Of a stretch of 64,000 nt of DNA, positions 54,000-64,000 are shown in pieces (the stretch's first letter is position 1; each line of letters opens with the position of its first letter). The stretch is from Enterococcus mundtii. Lineage in GTDB: Bacteria; Bacillota; Bacilli; Lactobacillales; Enterococcaceae. A program made the position numbers and the translations under genes. Location of the stretch: positions 2,757,001 through 2,821,000 of the forward strand of contig NZ_AP019810.1 in the NCBI RefSeq assembly GCF_013394305.1, read 5' to 3'. Under the pieces are notes generated by a model, which was not told the origin of the DNA, did not search any database, and saw only the letters and a list, made by a program, of their open reading frames with translations.

Positions 54000-56045
54000 T
54001 TGGCAAAAAAAATTAAAAATGAATACAATGATGCCTCGATCCAAGTTCTTGAAGGATTAGAAGCAGTAAGAAAACGACCAGGGATGTATATCGGGTCGAC
54101 TGATAGCCGAGGCTTGCATCATTTAGTCTATGAAATCGTTGATAATGCCGTAGATGAAGCTTTATCAGGCTACGGAAATGAAATCGCTGTGACGATCCAC
54201 GAGGATAACAGTGTGACTGTTACGGATAGTGGACGTGGTATGCCTGTTGGCATGCATGCTTCAGGTATCCCAACGGTCGAAGTTATTTTCACTGTGCTAC
54301 ATGCCGGCGGTAAATTTGGCCAAGGAGGATATAAAACTTCTGGTGGACTTCATGGTGTAGGTGCCAGTGTCGTCAATGCTTTATCTAAATGGCTAACAGT
54401 GACGATCGTCCGAGATGGTATCGAATACCAACAAACATTCAAACAAGGTGGAAAACCAGACGGAACGTTGAAAAAAATTGGCAAAACGAAGAAAGCCAAT
54501 GGGACGTCTGTTCATTTCTTACCAGATGATAGTATTTTCTCAACCACGAAATTTTCCTATGATACGTTATCTGAACGTTTAAGAGAGTCTGCATTTCTGT
54601 TAAAAGGTGTAAAAATCACTTTGACAGATCTAAGAGGTGACGAAACAGTTCAAGAAGTCTTTCATTACGAAGAAGGAATCAAAGAATTCGTTGCGTATTT
54701 AAATGAAGAAAAAGATACGTTGACGCCAGTAGTCTATTTCTATGGTGAAAAAGAAGGAATCGAAGTAGAAGTGGCCTATCAGTATAATGATGGCTATTCT
54801 GAAAATGTCCTGTCGTTTGTTAACAACGTGCGAACAAAAGATGGTGGGACACATGAAGTCGGCATGAAAACAGCAATGACCAAAGCCTACAATGAATATG
54901 CCCGTAAAGTAGGCTTGTTGAAAGAACGAGATAAGAACCTAGAAGGTAGTGACTTCCGTGAAGGACTTGCGACAGTCTTGTCGATCCGGGTACCTGAACA
55001 TTTGCTACAATTTGAAGGACAAACGAAAGAAAAACTAGGTACACCGATTGCTCGCTCCGTCGTTGATAATGTCATGAGCGAACAAATGGGCTTCTACTTA
55101 CAAGAAAATAGCGAAATGAGCCAAATGCTGATCCGTAAAGCAATCAAAGCGAGAGAAGCAAGGGAAGCCGCTCGTAAAGCCAGAGAAGAAAGCCGTAATG
55201 GGAAAAAACGTAAAAAGGGCGAATCATTACTTTCTGGAAAATTAACACCTGCACAATCGAGAAACCCTAAGAAAAATGAATTGTATCTTGTCGAAGGAGA
55301 TTCAGCCGGTGGATCAGCCAAACAAGGGAGAGATCGGAAATTTCAAGCGATATTGCCACTTCGAGGAAAAGTCATCAATACCGAAAAAGCAAAAATGCAA
55401 GATATCTTAAAAAATGAAGAAATCAATACGATGATCTATACGATCGGTGCCGGCGTCGGGCCTGAATTTTCACTTGAAGATTGCAACTATGACAAGATCA
55501 TCATCATGACCGATGCGGATACCGATGGTGCCCATATCCAAGTCTTGTTGTTGACATTTTTCTATCGCTATATGAAACCATTGATCGAAGCAGGGAAAGT
55601 TTACATTGCTTTACCGCCGCTATATAAAGTATCTAAAGGCCAAGGGAAAAAACAAGTAGTCGAGTATGCATGGACCGATGACGAATTAGCTGCAGTCATC
55701 AAGACTGTCGGTAAAGGCTATATGTTGCAACGGTACAAAGGTCTTGGGGAGATGAATGCGGAGCAGTTATGGGAAACGACGATGGACCCAACCTCTCGGA
55801 CCTTGATCCGGGTGAGGATCGATGATGCTGCGCAAGCAGAGCGACGCGTAACCACCTTGATGGGGGATAAAGTCGAACCACGTCGTAAATGGATCGAAAA
55901 CCATGTCCAATTCAGCTTAGAAGAAGAACGTAGTATTCTAGACAAAAAAGAAGAAACTGAGACTTCCGCGTCTGTTTCTAATGACCTATTAGAAGAAGAA
56001 CGCGCAGAAGAAAACAAAAATGAACAATCAGTAGAGGTAGAATAG
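54000..56045 (+). CDS. parE: DNA topoisomerase IV subunit B
   Basis: The 681-residue GHKL ATPase subunit starts from TTG, with EIVDNAVDEALSGYG, GLHGVGASVVNALS, the TOPRIM EGDSAGGSAKQGRDRKFQAI and MTDADTDGAHIQVLL. It decatenates chromosomes with ParC. It is parE rather than gyrB because parC follows 11 bases later and plsY lies nearby. The acidic Glu-rich tail (last 40 residues) is typical of Gram-positive ParE. Confidence 0.94.
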   Translation: MAKKIKNEYNDASIQVLEGLEAVRKRPGMYIGSTDSRGLHHLVYEIVDNAVDEALSGYGNEIAVTIHEDNSVTVTDSGRGMPVGMHASGIPTVEVIFTVLHAGGKFGQGGYKTSGGLHGVGASVVNALSKWLTVTIVRDGIEYQQTFKQGGKPDGTLKKIGKTKKANGTSVHFLPDDSIFSTTKFSYDTLSERLRESAFLLKGVKITLTDLRGDETVQEVFHYEEGIKEFVAYLNEEKDTLTPVVYFYGEKEGIEVEVAYQYNDGYSENVLSFVNNVRTKDGGTHEVGMKTAMTKAYNEYARKVGLLKERDKNLEGSDFREGLATVLSIRVPEHLLQFEGQTKEKLGTPIARSVVDNVMSEQMGFYLQENSEMSQMLIRKAIKAREAREAARKAREESRNGKKRKKGESLLSGKLTPAQSRNPKKNELYLVEGDSAGGSAKQGRDRKFQAILPLRGKVINTEKAKMQDILKNEEINTMIYTIGAGVGPEFSLEDCNYDKIIIMTDADTDGAHIQVLLLTFFYRYMKPLIEAGKVYIALPPLYKVSKGQGKKQVVEYAWTDDELAAVIKTVGKGYMLQRYKGLGEMNAEQLWETTMDPTSRTLIRVRIDDAAQAERRVTTLMGDKVEPRRKWIENHVQFSLEEERSILDKKEETETSASVSNDLLEEERAEENKNEQSVEVE

Positions 56046-56056
56046 GAGGTCACCTA

Positions 56057-58507
56057 ATGGAAGAACGTCAAGAAATCCAAGAATTAACGTTAGAAGAAGT
56101 GATGGGTGACCGCTTCGGACGTTACTCGAAATATATTATTCAAGAACGTGCTTTGCCGGATATCCGTGATGGTCTGAAACCCGTTCAACGTCGTATTTTA
56201 TTTGCGATGAACAAAGACGGCAATACGTTTGATAAAGGATTCCGTAAATCAGCAAAATCTGTCGGGAATATCATGGGTAATTATCATCCTCATGGTGACA
56301 GCAGTATCTATGATGCAATGGTTCGTATGAGCCAAGATTGGAAACTACGAGAAGTACTCGTAGAAATGCACGGAAACAACGGAAGTATGGACGGAGACCC
56401 ACCAGCGGCGATGCGTTATACAGAAGCGCGCTTATCGAAATTGAGTGGTGAGATGCTTGCTGATATCGAAAAAAATACGGTCGACCTTGTGTGGAACTTT
56501 GATGACACTGAAAAAGAGCCGACTGTATTACCAGCGAGATACCCCAATCTATTAGTCAATGGATCAACCGGTATCTCTGCGGGCTATGCTACTGAGATAC
56601 CAACGCACAATCTCGCGGAAGTCATTGATGGAACGGTCTATATGATCGACCATCCACAAGCCAGCTTAGACAAATTGATGGAATTCATTCCAGGTCCTGA
56701 TTTTCCAACTGGGGGCATTTTACAAGGAAAAGATGAAATCAAGAAAGCTTATGAAACTGGTCGTGGGAAAGTGATCCTACGCTCAAAAACGGCGATCGAA
56801 TCTATCAAAGGAAACAAGCAACAAATCGTGATCACTGAGATTCCTTACGAAGTGAACAAAGCGACTCTTGTCAAAAAAATGGATGAGATACGCTTGAACA
56901 AGAAAATCGATGGGATCGCAGAAGTTCGTGACGAAAGTGATCGTACGGGTCTACAGATCGTTGTGGAATTGAAAAAAGACGCTAACGCTCAAGGAATCTT
57001 GAATTATTTATTCAAGAATACCGAATTACAGATCAACTACAACTTCAATATGGTGGCAATCGATCATATGACCCCTCATCAAGTAGGGTTGAAGGATATT
57101 TTAAGTAGTTACATCGAGCACCGCAAACAAGTGATCACCAAACGTAGTCAGTTTGACTTGGAGAAAGCGCAAAGAAGACAACATATCGTTGAAGGGCTGA
57201 TGAAAGCTCTATCGATTTTAGATGAAGTCATTGCAACGATCCGTGAGAGTAAAGATAAAAAAGATGCGAAGCACAATTTAGTCCAAATGTTCCAATTTAC
57301 AGAAGAACAAGCTGAAGCAATCGTTACGTTACAGCTTTATCGTTTGACGAATACAGACATTACCGAACTACGCCGTGAATCGCAAGAATTGATTGCTCTG
57401 ATCACTGAATTAAATAAAATCCTTTCAAACGATAAAGAATTATTTTCTGTCATGAAAAAAGAACTACGTGAAGTCAAGAAGAAATATGCTTCTTCTCGCT
57501 TGACGTTGATCGAAGATGAAATCGAAGAAATCAAAATCGATACACAAGTATTAGTTGCGCAAGAGGATGTCATTGTCAGTGTCACACGTGAAGGCTATGT
57601 GAAACGAACAAGCCTTCGTTCCTATAGTGCATCAAAACCAGAAGAAATCGGTATGCGTGAAGGAGATTATCTTCTATATGCTGGGGAACTGAATACGTTA
57701 GATCATTTATTACTGGTCACCAATAAAGCCAATGTGATCTATCGACCAGTTCACGAACTACCAGATTTGAAATGGAAAGATGCCGGTGAGCATATCTCAC
57801 AAACGATAGTGAATCTAGCTGTTGATGAATCCATTTTAGCGGTATTCCCCTATCAGAAAATCGATTCCGAAAAAACATTTGTATTTATCAGTAAAAACGG
57901 CTTGATCAAACAGACGCGGATGACAGATTTTGAACCATGGCGTACGTATAAGAGTCGTCCATTGAGTGGCATGAAGCTAAAAGCCAGTGAAGATGAATTA
58001 GTGGCTGTCTATCTTGAAAAAGAACAAACAGATCGTGATATTTTCCTTGTTACGCATCAAGGAATGGGCCTACGCTATCCGTTGACTGAAGTGCCAGTTG
58101 TTGGAACGAAGGCTGCAGGTGTCAAATCGATCAATTTGAAAGAAGAAGATTATGTCGTTAATGGTTTACTTGTCTTAGCAGAAGGAGATACGCCTATCGT
58201 TATCGTCAGCCAGCGTGGGGCAGTAAAACGAATGCTTGCACAAGAAATCAGTCAGACTTCTCGTGCCAAACGAGGTGTGACTGTATTGCGAGAATTGAAG
58301 AAACAACCACATCGAGTGATCTATATGTCAGAGGGGCATGCCAAAACGATGACGTTGATCAATCAAAAAGGACAAGAATTACCAATCGATCCGACGGATT
58401 ATCCAATTGGTGATCGTACGTCCAACGGTTCATTTGTTTTAGATGAGAAAAAAGGCGGAGAAGTACAAATGGTGATTGATTCTCCAACGATGTATATCAA
58501 GGAATAA
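56057..58507 (+). CDS. parC: DNA topoisomerase IV subunit A
   Basis: The 816-residue subunit has the catalytic Tyr region AAMRYTEARLSKLSGEMLAD and six-blade C-terminal beta-pinwheel repeats (about 500-805). The quinolone-contact loop HPHGDSSIYDAM has Ser82 and Asp86, the usual wild-type serine at the position most often changed in resistant isolates. AGGAGG precedes the ATG. It is in one transcript with parE and ends at a perfect terminator. Confidence 0.95.
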   Translation: MEERQEIQELTLEEVMGDRFGRYSKYIIQERALPDIRDGLKPVQRRILFAMNKDGNTFDKGFRKSAKSVGNIMGNYHPHGDSSIYDAMVRMSQDWKLREVLVEMHGNNGSMDGDPPAAMRYTEARLSKLSGEMLADIEKNTVDLVWNFDDTEKEPTVLPARYPNLLVNGSTGISAGYATEIPTHNLAEVIDGTVYMIDHPQASLDKLMEFIPGPDFPTGGILQGKDEIKKAYETGRGKVILRSKTAIESIKGNKQQIVITEIPYEVNKATLVKKMDEIRLNKKIDGIAEVRDESDRTGLQIVVELKKDANAQGILNYLFKNTELQINYNFNMVAIDHMTPHQVGLKDILSSYIEHRKQVITKRSQFDLEKAQRRQHIVEGLMKALSILDEVIATIRESKDKKDAKHNLVQMFQFTEEQAEAIVTLQLYRLTNTDITELRRESQELIALITELNKILSNDKELFSVMKKELREVKKKYASSRLTLIEDEIEEIKIDTQVLVAQEDVIVSVTREGYVKRTSLRSYSASKPEEIGMREGDYLLYAGELNTLDHLLLVTNKANVIYRPVHELPDLKWKDAGEHISQTIVNLAVDESILAVFPYQKIDSEKTFVFISKNGLIKQTRMTDFEPWRTYKSRPLSGMKLKASEDELVAVYLEKEQTDRDIFLVTHQGMGLRYPLTEVPVVGTKAAGVKSINLKEEDYVVNGLLVLAEGDTPIVIVSQRGAVKRMLAQEISQTSRAKRGVTVLRELKKQPHRVIYMSEGHAKTMTLINQKGQELPIDPTDYPIGDRTSNGSFVLDEKKGGEVQMVIDSPTMYIKE

Positions 58508-58527
58508 CTGTTATAGTTTTTTATGGG

Positions 58528-58569
58528 ATAGCTGGCAACTGTATTATTACAGTTGCCAGCTATTTTTTA
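58528..58569 (+). terminator. Terminator after parC
   Basis: ATAGCTGGCAACTGTA (58528-58543) pairs perfectly with TACAGTTGCCAGCTAT (58548-58563) with a four-base loop and a T tail. Confidence 0.95.
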
Positions 58570-58604
58570 TTTATTAACATAAAATTAAGACTTGCACAAA
58601 TAAA

Positions 58605-58622
58605 ATATGAATAGATTCACAA
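58605..58622 (-). promoter_or_regulatory. Rex-like operator upstream of pflB
   Basis: Read on the - strand the site is TTGTGAATCTATTCATAT, which matches the Rex consensus TTGTGAA-N4-TTCACAA at 12 of 14 defined bases. It lies about 83 bases upstream of the pflB -35. pfl is a known Rex target in Firmicutes, where the repressor leaves when NADH is high. Confidence 0.55.
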
Positions 58623-58705
58623 TAGATAAATGCCTATGTATCAGCTTTAATAACTACTATTATTTTATATTTGCTTTATTTGTTAATAAAAAAACAAGAA
58701 AACCC

Positions 58706-58733
58706 TTGCATTGGAGGCGACATGTGTTATACT
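58706..58733 (+). promoter_or_regulatory. pflB promoter (TTGCAT-16-TATACT)
   Basis: TTGCAT (58706-58711), a 16-base spacer and TATACT (58728-58733). The ATG follows 47 bases after the -10. Confidence 0.7.
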
Positions 58734-58780
58734 TATCACGTAAAAACTGTTACATAAAACAGAAACGGGAGGTCCATACG

Positions 58781-61012
58781 ATGGAACAATGGAATGGATT
58801 TAAAGGAACTAAGTGGAAAGAAGGCGTGGATACACGTGACTTTATCCAAAACAACTATACAGAATACCGCGGTGATGACAGCTTTTTAGAAAAACCCACT
58901 GAAGCAACAGAAAATTTGTGGGAAAAATTACAAAAATTGAATGATATCCAATTTGAACGTAATGGTGTATATGACATGGATACAGATGTCGTATCAACAA
59001 TCACTTCTCACGAAGCAGGATACCTAGACAAAGATTTAGAAAAAATCGTCGGTCTGCAAACTGAAACTCCTTTGAAACAAGCATTCATGCCATTTGGTGG
59101 CATCAACATGGCGAATCATGCGTTAACAAGTAACGGCTATGAGCCAAAAGAAGAGTTAACACATATTTTCACAGACTGGAGAAAAACACATAACCAAGGT
59201 GTATTCGATGCTTATACTGCAGAAATGCGTGCTGCACGTAAAAACAAGATCATCACTGGACTTCCTGACGCTTACGGACGTGGCCGCATCATCGGTGACT
59301 ACCGTCGTATCGCATTATACGGAATCGACTATTTGATGGCTCAAAAGAAAAAAGACCATGACAATACAGGCTACCATACGATGAGTGAAGAGGTTATCCG
59401 TCTTCGTGAAGAAATCTCAGAACAATATCGTGCATTAGCTCAAATGAAAGAAATGGCTGCAAAATATGGGTATGACATTTCAAAACCAGCTGCAAACGCA
59501 AAAGAAGCCGTTCAATGGTTATACTTTGGTTATCTAGCTGCAATCAAATCTCAAAATGGTGCAGCTATGTCGATCGGACGTATCTCTGCATTCTTAGACA
59601 TTTATATCCAACGTGATTTAGACAACGGTGTGATCACTGAAAAAGAAGCACAAGAATTAATCGACCATTTAGTAATGAAATTACGTATGGTGAAATTTGC
59701 ACGTACGCCTGAATACAACCAATTGTTCTCTGGCTTCCCGATCTGGGCAACCTTATCAATCGCTGGTATGGGCTTAGACGGACGTTCATTAGTCACAAAA
59801 AATGATTTCCGTATGTTGCACACATTGACAAATATGGGACCTTCACCAGAACCAAACTTGACTGTTTTATACTCAGAAAACTTACCAGAAGGCTTCAGAA
59901 CGTATGCAAGTAAAATTGCGATCGAAAGTTCTTCGATCCAATTTGAAAATGATAACTTGCTTCGTGAACAATGGGGTTCAGATGACTGTGCGATTGCATG
60001 TTGTGTATCTGGAACGGTTGTTGGTAAAGATATGCAATTCTTCGGTGCTCGCGCAAACTTAGCTAAGGCTTTGTTATACGCGATCAACGGTGGCGTGGAT
60101 GAAATGACAGGCGCACAAGTAGGTCCTGAGTATCGTCCGATCACAAGCGACACATTAGACTTTGAAGAAGTAAAACACAACTTCATGAACATCATGGACT
60201 GGTTAGCTGAGCTTTATGTCAATACGCTAAACATCATCCACTATATGCACGACAAATATTCTTATGAAGCAGCACAATTAGCTGTCATGGATACAGACTT
60301 GAAACGTACATTTGCGACAGGTATCGCAGGTATCTCTCACGCAGCAGATAGCTTATCTGCAATCAAATATGCACAAGTTAAACCAATCCGTAATGACAAA
60401 GGGATCACAGTTGACTTTGAAGTAACTGGTGACTTCCCTAAATATGGTAATGACGATGACCGTGCCGATGAGATCGCTGAATGGATCTTAGAATACTTCA
60501 TGGGTCAAATCAAACGTCATAAAACTTACCGTAATTCAACTCCGACAACTTCATTATTAACGATCACATCAAATGTCGTTTACGGGAAAAATACTGGGAA
60601 TACACCTGACGGACGTGAAGCTGGTAAACCTTTAGCACCTGGTGCAAACCCAAGTTATCAAGCAGAACAAAATGGGTTGCTTGCAAGCTTGAACTCAACT
60701 GCGAAATTCAACTATGCACACGCACGTGATGGTATCTCTAATACACAAACAATCAACCCTTCTGGTTTAGGGAAAGATGAAGAAACAAGAATCGACAACT
60801 TACGTAACGTCTTAGATGGTTACTTCTCAAGAGGAGCATACCACTTGAACGTGAACGTATTCAGTAATGACTTATTGCGTGATGCCATGGAAAAACCAAT
60901 GAAATATCCAAACTTAACGATCCGTGTTTCTGGATATGCGGTTAAATTCCGTGACTTGACAAGAGAACAACAATTAGACGTATTAATGAGAACGTCACAC
61001 GACAGAATGTAA
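58781..61012 (+). CDS. pflB: Pyruvate formate-lyase
   Basis: The 743-residue glycyl-radical enzyme has the adjacent active-site cysteines in [10 protein letters not shown] and the C-terminal radical loop [16 protein letters not shown]. It splits pyruvate with CoA into acetyl-CoA and formate under anaerobic conditions. The ATG at 58781 follows GGGAGG; an upstream in-frame ATG at 58607 would cover the promoter and is rejected. It is followed by pflA, the activase, after a terminator-like hairpin that may let most transcripts end. Confidence 0.97.
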   Translation: MEQWNGFKGTKWKEGVDTRDFIQNNYTEYRGDDSFLEKPTEATENLWEKLQKLNDIQFERNGVYDMDTDVVSTITSHEAGYLDKDLEKIVGLQTETPLKQAFMPFGGINMANHALTSNGYEPKEELTHIFTDWRKTHNQGVFDAYTAEMRAARKNKIITGLPDAYGRGRIIGDYRRIALYGIDYLMAQKKKDHDNTGYHTMSEEVIRLREEISEQYRALAQMKEMAAKYGYDISKPAANAKEAVQWLYFGYLAAIKSQNGAAMSIGRISAFLDIYIQRDLDNGVITEKEAQELIDHLVMKLRMVKFARTPEYNQLFSGFPIWATLSIAGMGLDGRSLVTKNDFRMLHTLTNMGPSPEPNLTVLYSENLPEGFRTYASKIAIESSSIQFENDNLLREQWGSDDCAIACCVSGTVVGKDMQFFGARANLAKALLYAINGGVDEMTGAQVGPEYRPITSDTLDFEEVKHNFMNIMDWLAELYVNTLNIIHYMHDKYSYEAAQLAVMDTDLKRTFATGIAGISHAADSLSAIKYAQVKPIRNDKGITVDFEVTGDFPKYGNDDDRADEIAEWILEYFMGQIKRHKTYRNSTPTTSLLTITSNVVYGKNTGNTPDGREAGKPLAPGANPSYQAEQNGLLASLNSTAKFNYAHARDGISNTQTINPSGLGKDEETRIDNLRNVLDGYFSRGAYHLNVNVFSNDLLRDAMEKPMKYPNLTIRVSGYAVKFRDLTREQQLDVLMRTSHDRM

Positions 61013-61030
61013 GACAATTAATGCAGTGTA

Positions 61031-61076
61031 AAAAGGAAAGGCAAAAGTTCCGCATGAGCTTTTGTCTTCCTTTTTT
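61031..61076 (+). terminator. Terminator-like hairpin between pflB and pflA
   Basis: AAAAGGAAAGGCAAAAG pairs with CTTTTGTCTTCCTTTTTT with one bulge, and the right arm ends in T. It could reduce read-through into pflA, giving less activase than lyase. Confidence 0.75.
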
Positions 61077-61210
61077 ACAACTATATGTAAAAAAAGGATA
61101 TATAGAGTGTTAGAGGCAAACAGATAGATCTCCTCTTCACAGCATGTTGAGAAGTCGCAACATTGTCCGTGGCTCATAACGAAAGAAACTAAAGAAAAGA
61201 AGTGATTAAA

Positions 61211-61972
61211 ATGGAAGAACAAACAAAAGGCTATGTCCATTCGATTGAAACATTTGGGTCTGTAGATGGACCAGGCGTTCGCTTTGTCGTCTTCATGCAA
61301 GGTTGTCGCATGCGTTGTGAATTTTGCCATAACCCAGACACCTGGAATATTGGTGGAGGAAAAGAATATACCACAGATGCAATTTTAGACCAAGCAGAAC
61401 GTTACCGTTCTTATTGGGGGAAACAAGGAGGGATCACGATCAGTGGTGGTGAACCTTTATTGCAGATCGATTTCCTGATCGAATTATTCCAAAAGGCGAA
61501 AAAACGTGGCATTCATACAACAATCGACACATGTGGAAAACCATTTAGCCATGATGAGCCTTTCTTTTCTCGTTTTGAAGAGTTGATGAACTATACGGAC
61601 TTACTGTTATTCGATATCAAACACATCGATAACGAAGCACATAAAAAATTAACTCATTGGGGCAATGAAAATATCTTAGAAATGGCTCAGTATCTTTCAG
61701 ATATCAAGAAACCTGTCTGGATTCGTCATGTGTTAGTCCCAGAACGTAGTGACTATGATGAGTATTTGATCCGCCTTGATGCATTCATCAAAACACTTGA
61801 AAATGTCGATCGTGTCGAAATCCTTCCTTATCATACAATGGGTAAATACAAATGGGAAACGCTTGGTTTGACGTATCCATTAGAAGGAATCGAACCACCG
61901 ACAAAAGAACGAGTAGAAAATGCAAAACGTCTTCTTCATATCGAAGATTATACAAAGTATTTAACTAGATAG
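61211..61972 (+). CDS. pflA: Pyruvate formate-lyase activating enzyme
   Basis: The 253-residue radical SAM enzyme has the cluster motif C-x3-C-x2-C at Cys32, Cys36, Cys39 (GCRMRCEFCHNPDTW) and the SAM-binding GGITISGGEPLLQ. It makes the glycyl radical on PflB using reduced flavodoxin or ferredoxin. The ATG at 61211 is chosen; a GTG at 61202 is possible. No separate promoter is obvious, so it may depend on read-through from pflB. Confidence 0.95.
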   Translation: MEEQTKGYVHSIETFGSVDGPGVRFVVFMQGCRMRCEFCHNPDTWNIGGGKEYTTDAILDQAERYRSYWGKQGGITISGGEPLLQIDFLIELFQKAKKRGIHTTIDTCGKPFSHDEPFFSRFEELMNYTDLLLFDIKHIDNEAHKKLTHWGNENILEMAQYLSDIKKPVWIRHVLVPERSDYDEYLIRLDAFIKTLENVDRVEILPYHTMGKYKWETLGLTYPLEGIEPPTKERVENAKRLLHIEDYTKYLTR

Positions 61973-61977
61973 ACGCG

Positions 61978-62017
61978 AACGGAAGGAAGATAAGTATTGC
62001 TTCTTTCCGTTTTTTTG
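61978..62017 (+). terminator. Terminator after pflA, overlapping the ppaC promoter
   Basis: AACGGAAGGAAG (61978-61989) pairs with CTTCTTTCCGTT (62000-62011), with one G-T pair, then a T run. Confidence 0.85.
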
Positions 62018-62024
62018 CTATTAT
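61997..62024 (+). promoter_or_regulatory. Putative ppaC promoter embedded in the terminator
   Basis: TTGCTT (61997-62002), a 16-base spacer and TATTAT (62019-62024). The -35 overlaps the right arm of the pflA terminator. Confidence 0.55.
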
Positions 62025-62056
62025 TGAATAGGAGAAAACAAAAAGGAGCGAGTCAA

Positions 62057-62983
62057 ATGTCAAAAGTTTTAGTTTTTGGTCATCAAAATCCTGATACAGA
62101 TGCAATTGGAGCAGCGATTGCATTTTCATATTTGCAAAATCAATTAGGAGTAAACGCTGAGCCTGTCGCTTTAGGCACGCCAAGTGAAGAAACACAATTT
62201 GCAATAGATTACTTCAAATTAGAGGCGCCTCGAGTGATCACATCGATCAAAGAGGAACAAGCAGATGTCATGCTTGTCGATCATAATGAATTCCAACAAA
62301 GCGTAATAGATATTGCGGAAGCTACGATTCTAGCAGTAGTTGACCATCATCGTATCGCCAACTTTGAAACAGCGAATCCATTGTATTATCGTGCTGAACC
62401 AGTGGGTTGTACAAGTACGATCATTCTAAAATTATTTAAAGAAAATCAAATTGAGATTCCGAAAGAAATCGCTGGAATCATGTTATCAGCAATCATTTCA
62501 GATACATTGTTGTTCAAATCACCAACTTCAACAGAAGCAGATCAATTGGCTGCAAAAGAGCTAGTTGAAATCTCTGGTGTAGACTTAGAAGCGTATGGTT
62601 TAGACATGTTGAAAGCAGGTACAAATCTAAGTGATAAACCAGCAGAAGTATTACTTGATCTAGATGCGAAAAGTTTCCCTATGGGTGAAGCAAGTGTTCG
62701 TATCGCTCAAGTCAATACAGTTGATCTAAATGAAGTAATGGATCGTCAAGCTGAACTTGAAACTGCTATGCAAACAGAGATCGCGACAAATGGGTATGAT
62801 CTTTTTGTTCTTGTTGTAACAGACATCTTGAACAGCAACTCAGAATTATTGATTGCTGGTGAAAGAAAAGAACAAGTTGAACAAGCTTTTGGCGTGAAGT
62901 TAGAAAATAATCGCGCATTTTTACAAGGGGTCGTTTCACGTAAAAAACAAGTGGTACCTCAATTAACAGAAGTTTTCAATTAG
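62057..62983 (+). CDS. ppaC: Manganese-dependent inorganic pyrophosphatase
   Basis: The 308-residue family II pyrophosphatase has the DHH motifs [28 protein letters not shown] and [20 protein letters not shown], with VGCTSTII. It hydrolyses pyrophosphate in the cytoplasm using Mn2+. AAAAGGAG precedes the ATG at 62057; an in-frame ATG at 61997 lies inside the promoter. The gene is next to a DUF1803-like gene, as in streptococci. Confidence 0.96.
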   Translation: MSKVLVFGHQNPDTDAIGAAIAFSYLQNQLGVNAEPVALGTPSEETQFAIDYFKLEAPRVITSIKEEQADVMLVDHNEFQQSVIDIAEATILAVVDHHRIANFETANPLYYRAEPVGCTSTIILKLFKENQIEIPKEIAGIMLSAIISDTLLFKSPTSTEADQLAAKELVEISGVDLEAYGLDMLKAGTNLSDKPAEVLLDLDAKSFPMGEASVRIAQVNTVDLNEVMDRQAELETAMQTEIATNGYDLFVLVVTDILNSNSELLIAGERKEQVEQAFGVKLENNRAFLQGVVSRKKQVVPQLTEVFN

Positions 62984-63005
62984 GCAATGAGATTGGAAGA
63001 AGGGA

Positions 63006-63045
63006 GTGGGAGTGTAACCAGTTGGCTGGGACCTCCCGCTTTTTT
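63006..63045 (+). terminator. Terminator after ppaC
   Basis: GTGGGAG (63006-63012) pairs with CTCCCGC (63033-63039) with one T-G pair, then six T. Confidence 0.75.
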
Positions 63046-63081
63046 CATTCAAGGTGTCACATAGAAAGCAGGTAAACAGAT

Positions 63082-63933
63082 ATGCAATATTTTTATTCTT
63101 TAGAGAACGAACGAAAACTAATTGAGCATCCGCTCTTCCAACCAATGATCGACTATTTGATCGAACAAGGCTCACAAGAGGTCATTTTACGCCAACTAAA
63201 GAAAGCATTTCCCCAAAAGAAAATGGAACACTTTCTTGATCAAATGATCGATAGTGGCTTGATCATCCGAGAAAATCGCCGTTACCGCTGTGCTTTTCCG
63301 GTCTATGACCAAGGAGATTTCCAAACAGAGATCAATCAACTGACTAAAGAATTGATCAATGAATTAATGAAACAACCGGAACACCTCAGAAATCTCTTCT
63401 TATCAGAAGAAATTTGGGATTTCTGCCATGAAACAACGTCTCCTTATTTTTATGCCACTACTTTTTCAGTTCCTACGATTGTGCGGTTGGAAGCAGGAAA
63501 TGAGAACTATCGCTTTGTAACGCTCAACCAAGGAGAGAACGTGGTTTCTTTACCAACGTATTTCCATCTCCAAAAACAGCAAACCCCACTATATGAGGAA
63601 TTTCAGGCTCTAGGGCAGTTGATTGGCGATGTGAATGAAACCTATTTTTTTGACCAAATAGAAGTGATTATCGAACGAATTTGTGAAAACAAATACAAAA
63701 AACGCCGTGAGTCGATTTTTTTAGATGCCTTATTATTAGCGGGGGTTGTTGTCCAACAGGAGCAATATCAATTGCTCTTGCCTGTAACAGAGGATAGGAA
63801 TGACGCATTGCTACAAAAATATAAACCTTCAACGGAAACACCGATGCAAGCCGCCTTTATTAAAGAACAAGCGTTGGTCGAAGTCATGCGGCAATTGGAT
63901 TTAAAATCTTATTCTTATATCAAGAAAATATGA
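63082..63933 (+). CDS. DUF1803-like protein
   Basis: The 283-residue soluble protein begins YSLENERKLIEHPLFQPMID and has a winged-helix-like charged N-terminal third, similar to streptococcal DUF1803 proteins found next to ppaC. This copy is longer than the streptococcal ones, with an extra C-terminal half I do not recognise. Function is unknown. It starts after a terminator, so it is probably transcribed separately or by read-through. The last 67 bases of the window (63934-64000) hold no gene. Confidence 0.6.
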   Translation: MQYFYSLENERKLIEHPLFQPMIDYLIEQGSQEVILRQLKKAFPQKKMEHFLDQMIDSGLIIRENRRYRCAFPVYDQGDFQTEINQLTKELINELMKQPEHLRNLFLSEEIWDFCHETTSPYFYATTFSVPTIVRLEAGNENYRFVTLNQGENVVSLPTYFHLQKQQTPLYEEFQALGQLIGDVNETYFFDQIEVIIERICENKYKKRRESIFLDALLLAGVVVQQEQYQLLLPVTEDRNDALLQKYKPSTETPMQAAFIKEQALVEVMRQLDLKSYSYIKKI

Positions 63934-64000
63934 CCTCAACAATTGTCGGGGATCCCGCCGACTAAAACCGAAAAAAGTGAGAACAGAAGGAACTACTTCG

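Noticed and set aside
56300-56320. Quinolone-resistance substitution in ParC.
   Set aside because: The key serine (Ser82) is present; Asp at the neighbouring acidic position is a normal variant.

Overview
The window looks like a chromosomal segment of an Enterococcus, most likely the E. faecium/hirae/mundtii side of the genus. The evidence is low GC, strong AGGAGG-type ribosome binding sites, a MapZ-type division protein, pflBA, CodY, and gene orders matching the Firmicute core genome. Species is not settled by what I can see. There is no intact prophage, insertion sequence, CRISPR array, rRNA or tRNA. About 60 protein genes are present, nearly all on the + strand.

Layout: (1) 1-6942: the 3' part of mapZ, cvfB, then a fur-xerD-ribT-scpA-scpB-rluB run in which ribT carries a one-base frameshift. 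(2) 6957-7888: FMN riboswitch and ribU. (3) 7950-12631: a YfcC-family carrier with a PepV-type dipeptidase, then a membrane-anchored hydrolase. (4) 12889-20475: fer (- strand), ypbB, recQ, a LysM protein, cmk, rpsA, der, hup. (5) 20718-27007: a degenerate AroB-like protein, a TPR protein and reoY/ypiB, a decayed stretch, yitT, a MazG-like gene and cca. (6) 27273-33935: two small orphan proteins, a Na+/H+ antiporter, an ABC-F protein, thyA, folA. (7) 34200-38405: degV, a GDSL esterase, ypmS, msrA, yozE, signal peptidase I. (8) 38458-41313: accessory genes (VOC protein, XRE regulator, APH-like kinase) with much non-coding or decayed DNA. (9) 41434-51483: rbgA-rnhB-dprA-topA-trmFO-xerC-hslV-hslU-codY, the classic Firmicute block. 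(10) 51550-63933: an aldose epimerase, plsY, a CoA-binding protein, parE-parC, pflB-pflA, ppaC and a DUF1803-like gene.

Most of the window is housekeeping: chromosome segregation and dimer resolution (scpAB, xerC, xerD, parEC, topA), translation and tRNA/rRNA modification (rpsA, der, rbgA, rluB, trmFO, cca), the thymidylate/folate pair, and anaerobic pyruvate metabolism (pflBA).

The non-routine signals are: a dispersed family of roughly 55-nt hairpins in intergenic tails; a 114-nt nested inverted repeat upstream of the signal peptidase gene; a perfect PerR-box sequence upstream of fur; a catalytically degenerate dehydroquinate-synthase-like protein fused by position to the ypiA-reoY pair; a hairpin covering the dprA ribosome binding site; and a Rex-like operator upstream of pflB. 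I did not see a complete new defence or biosynthetic system.
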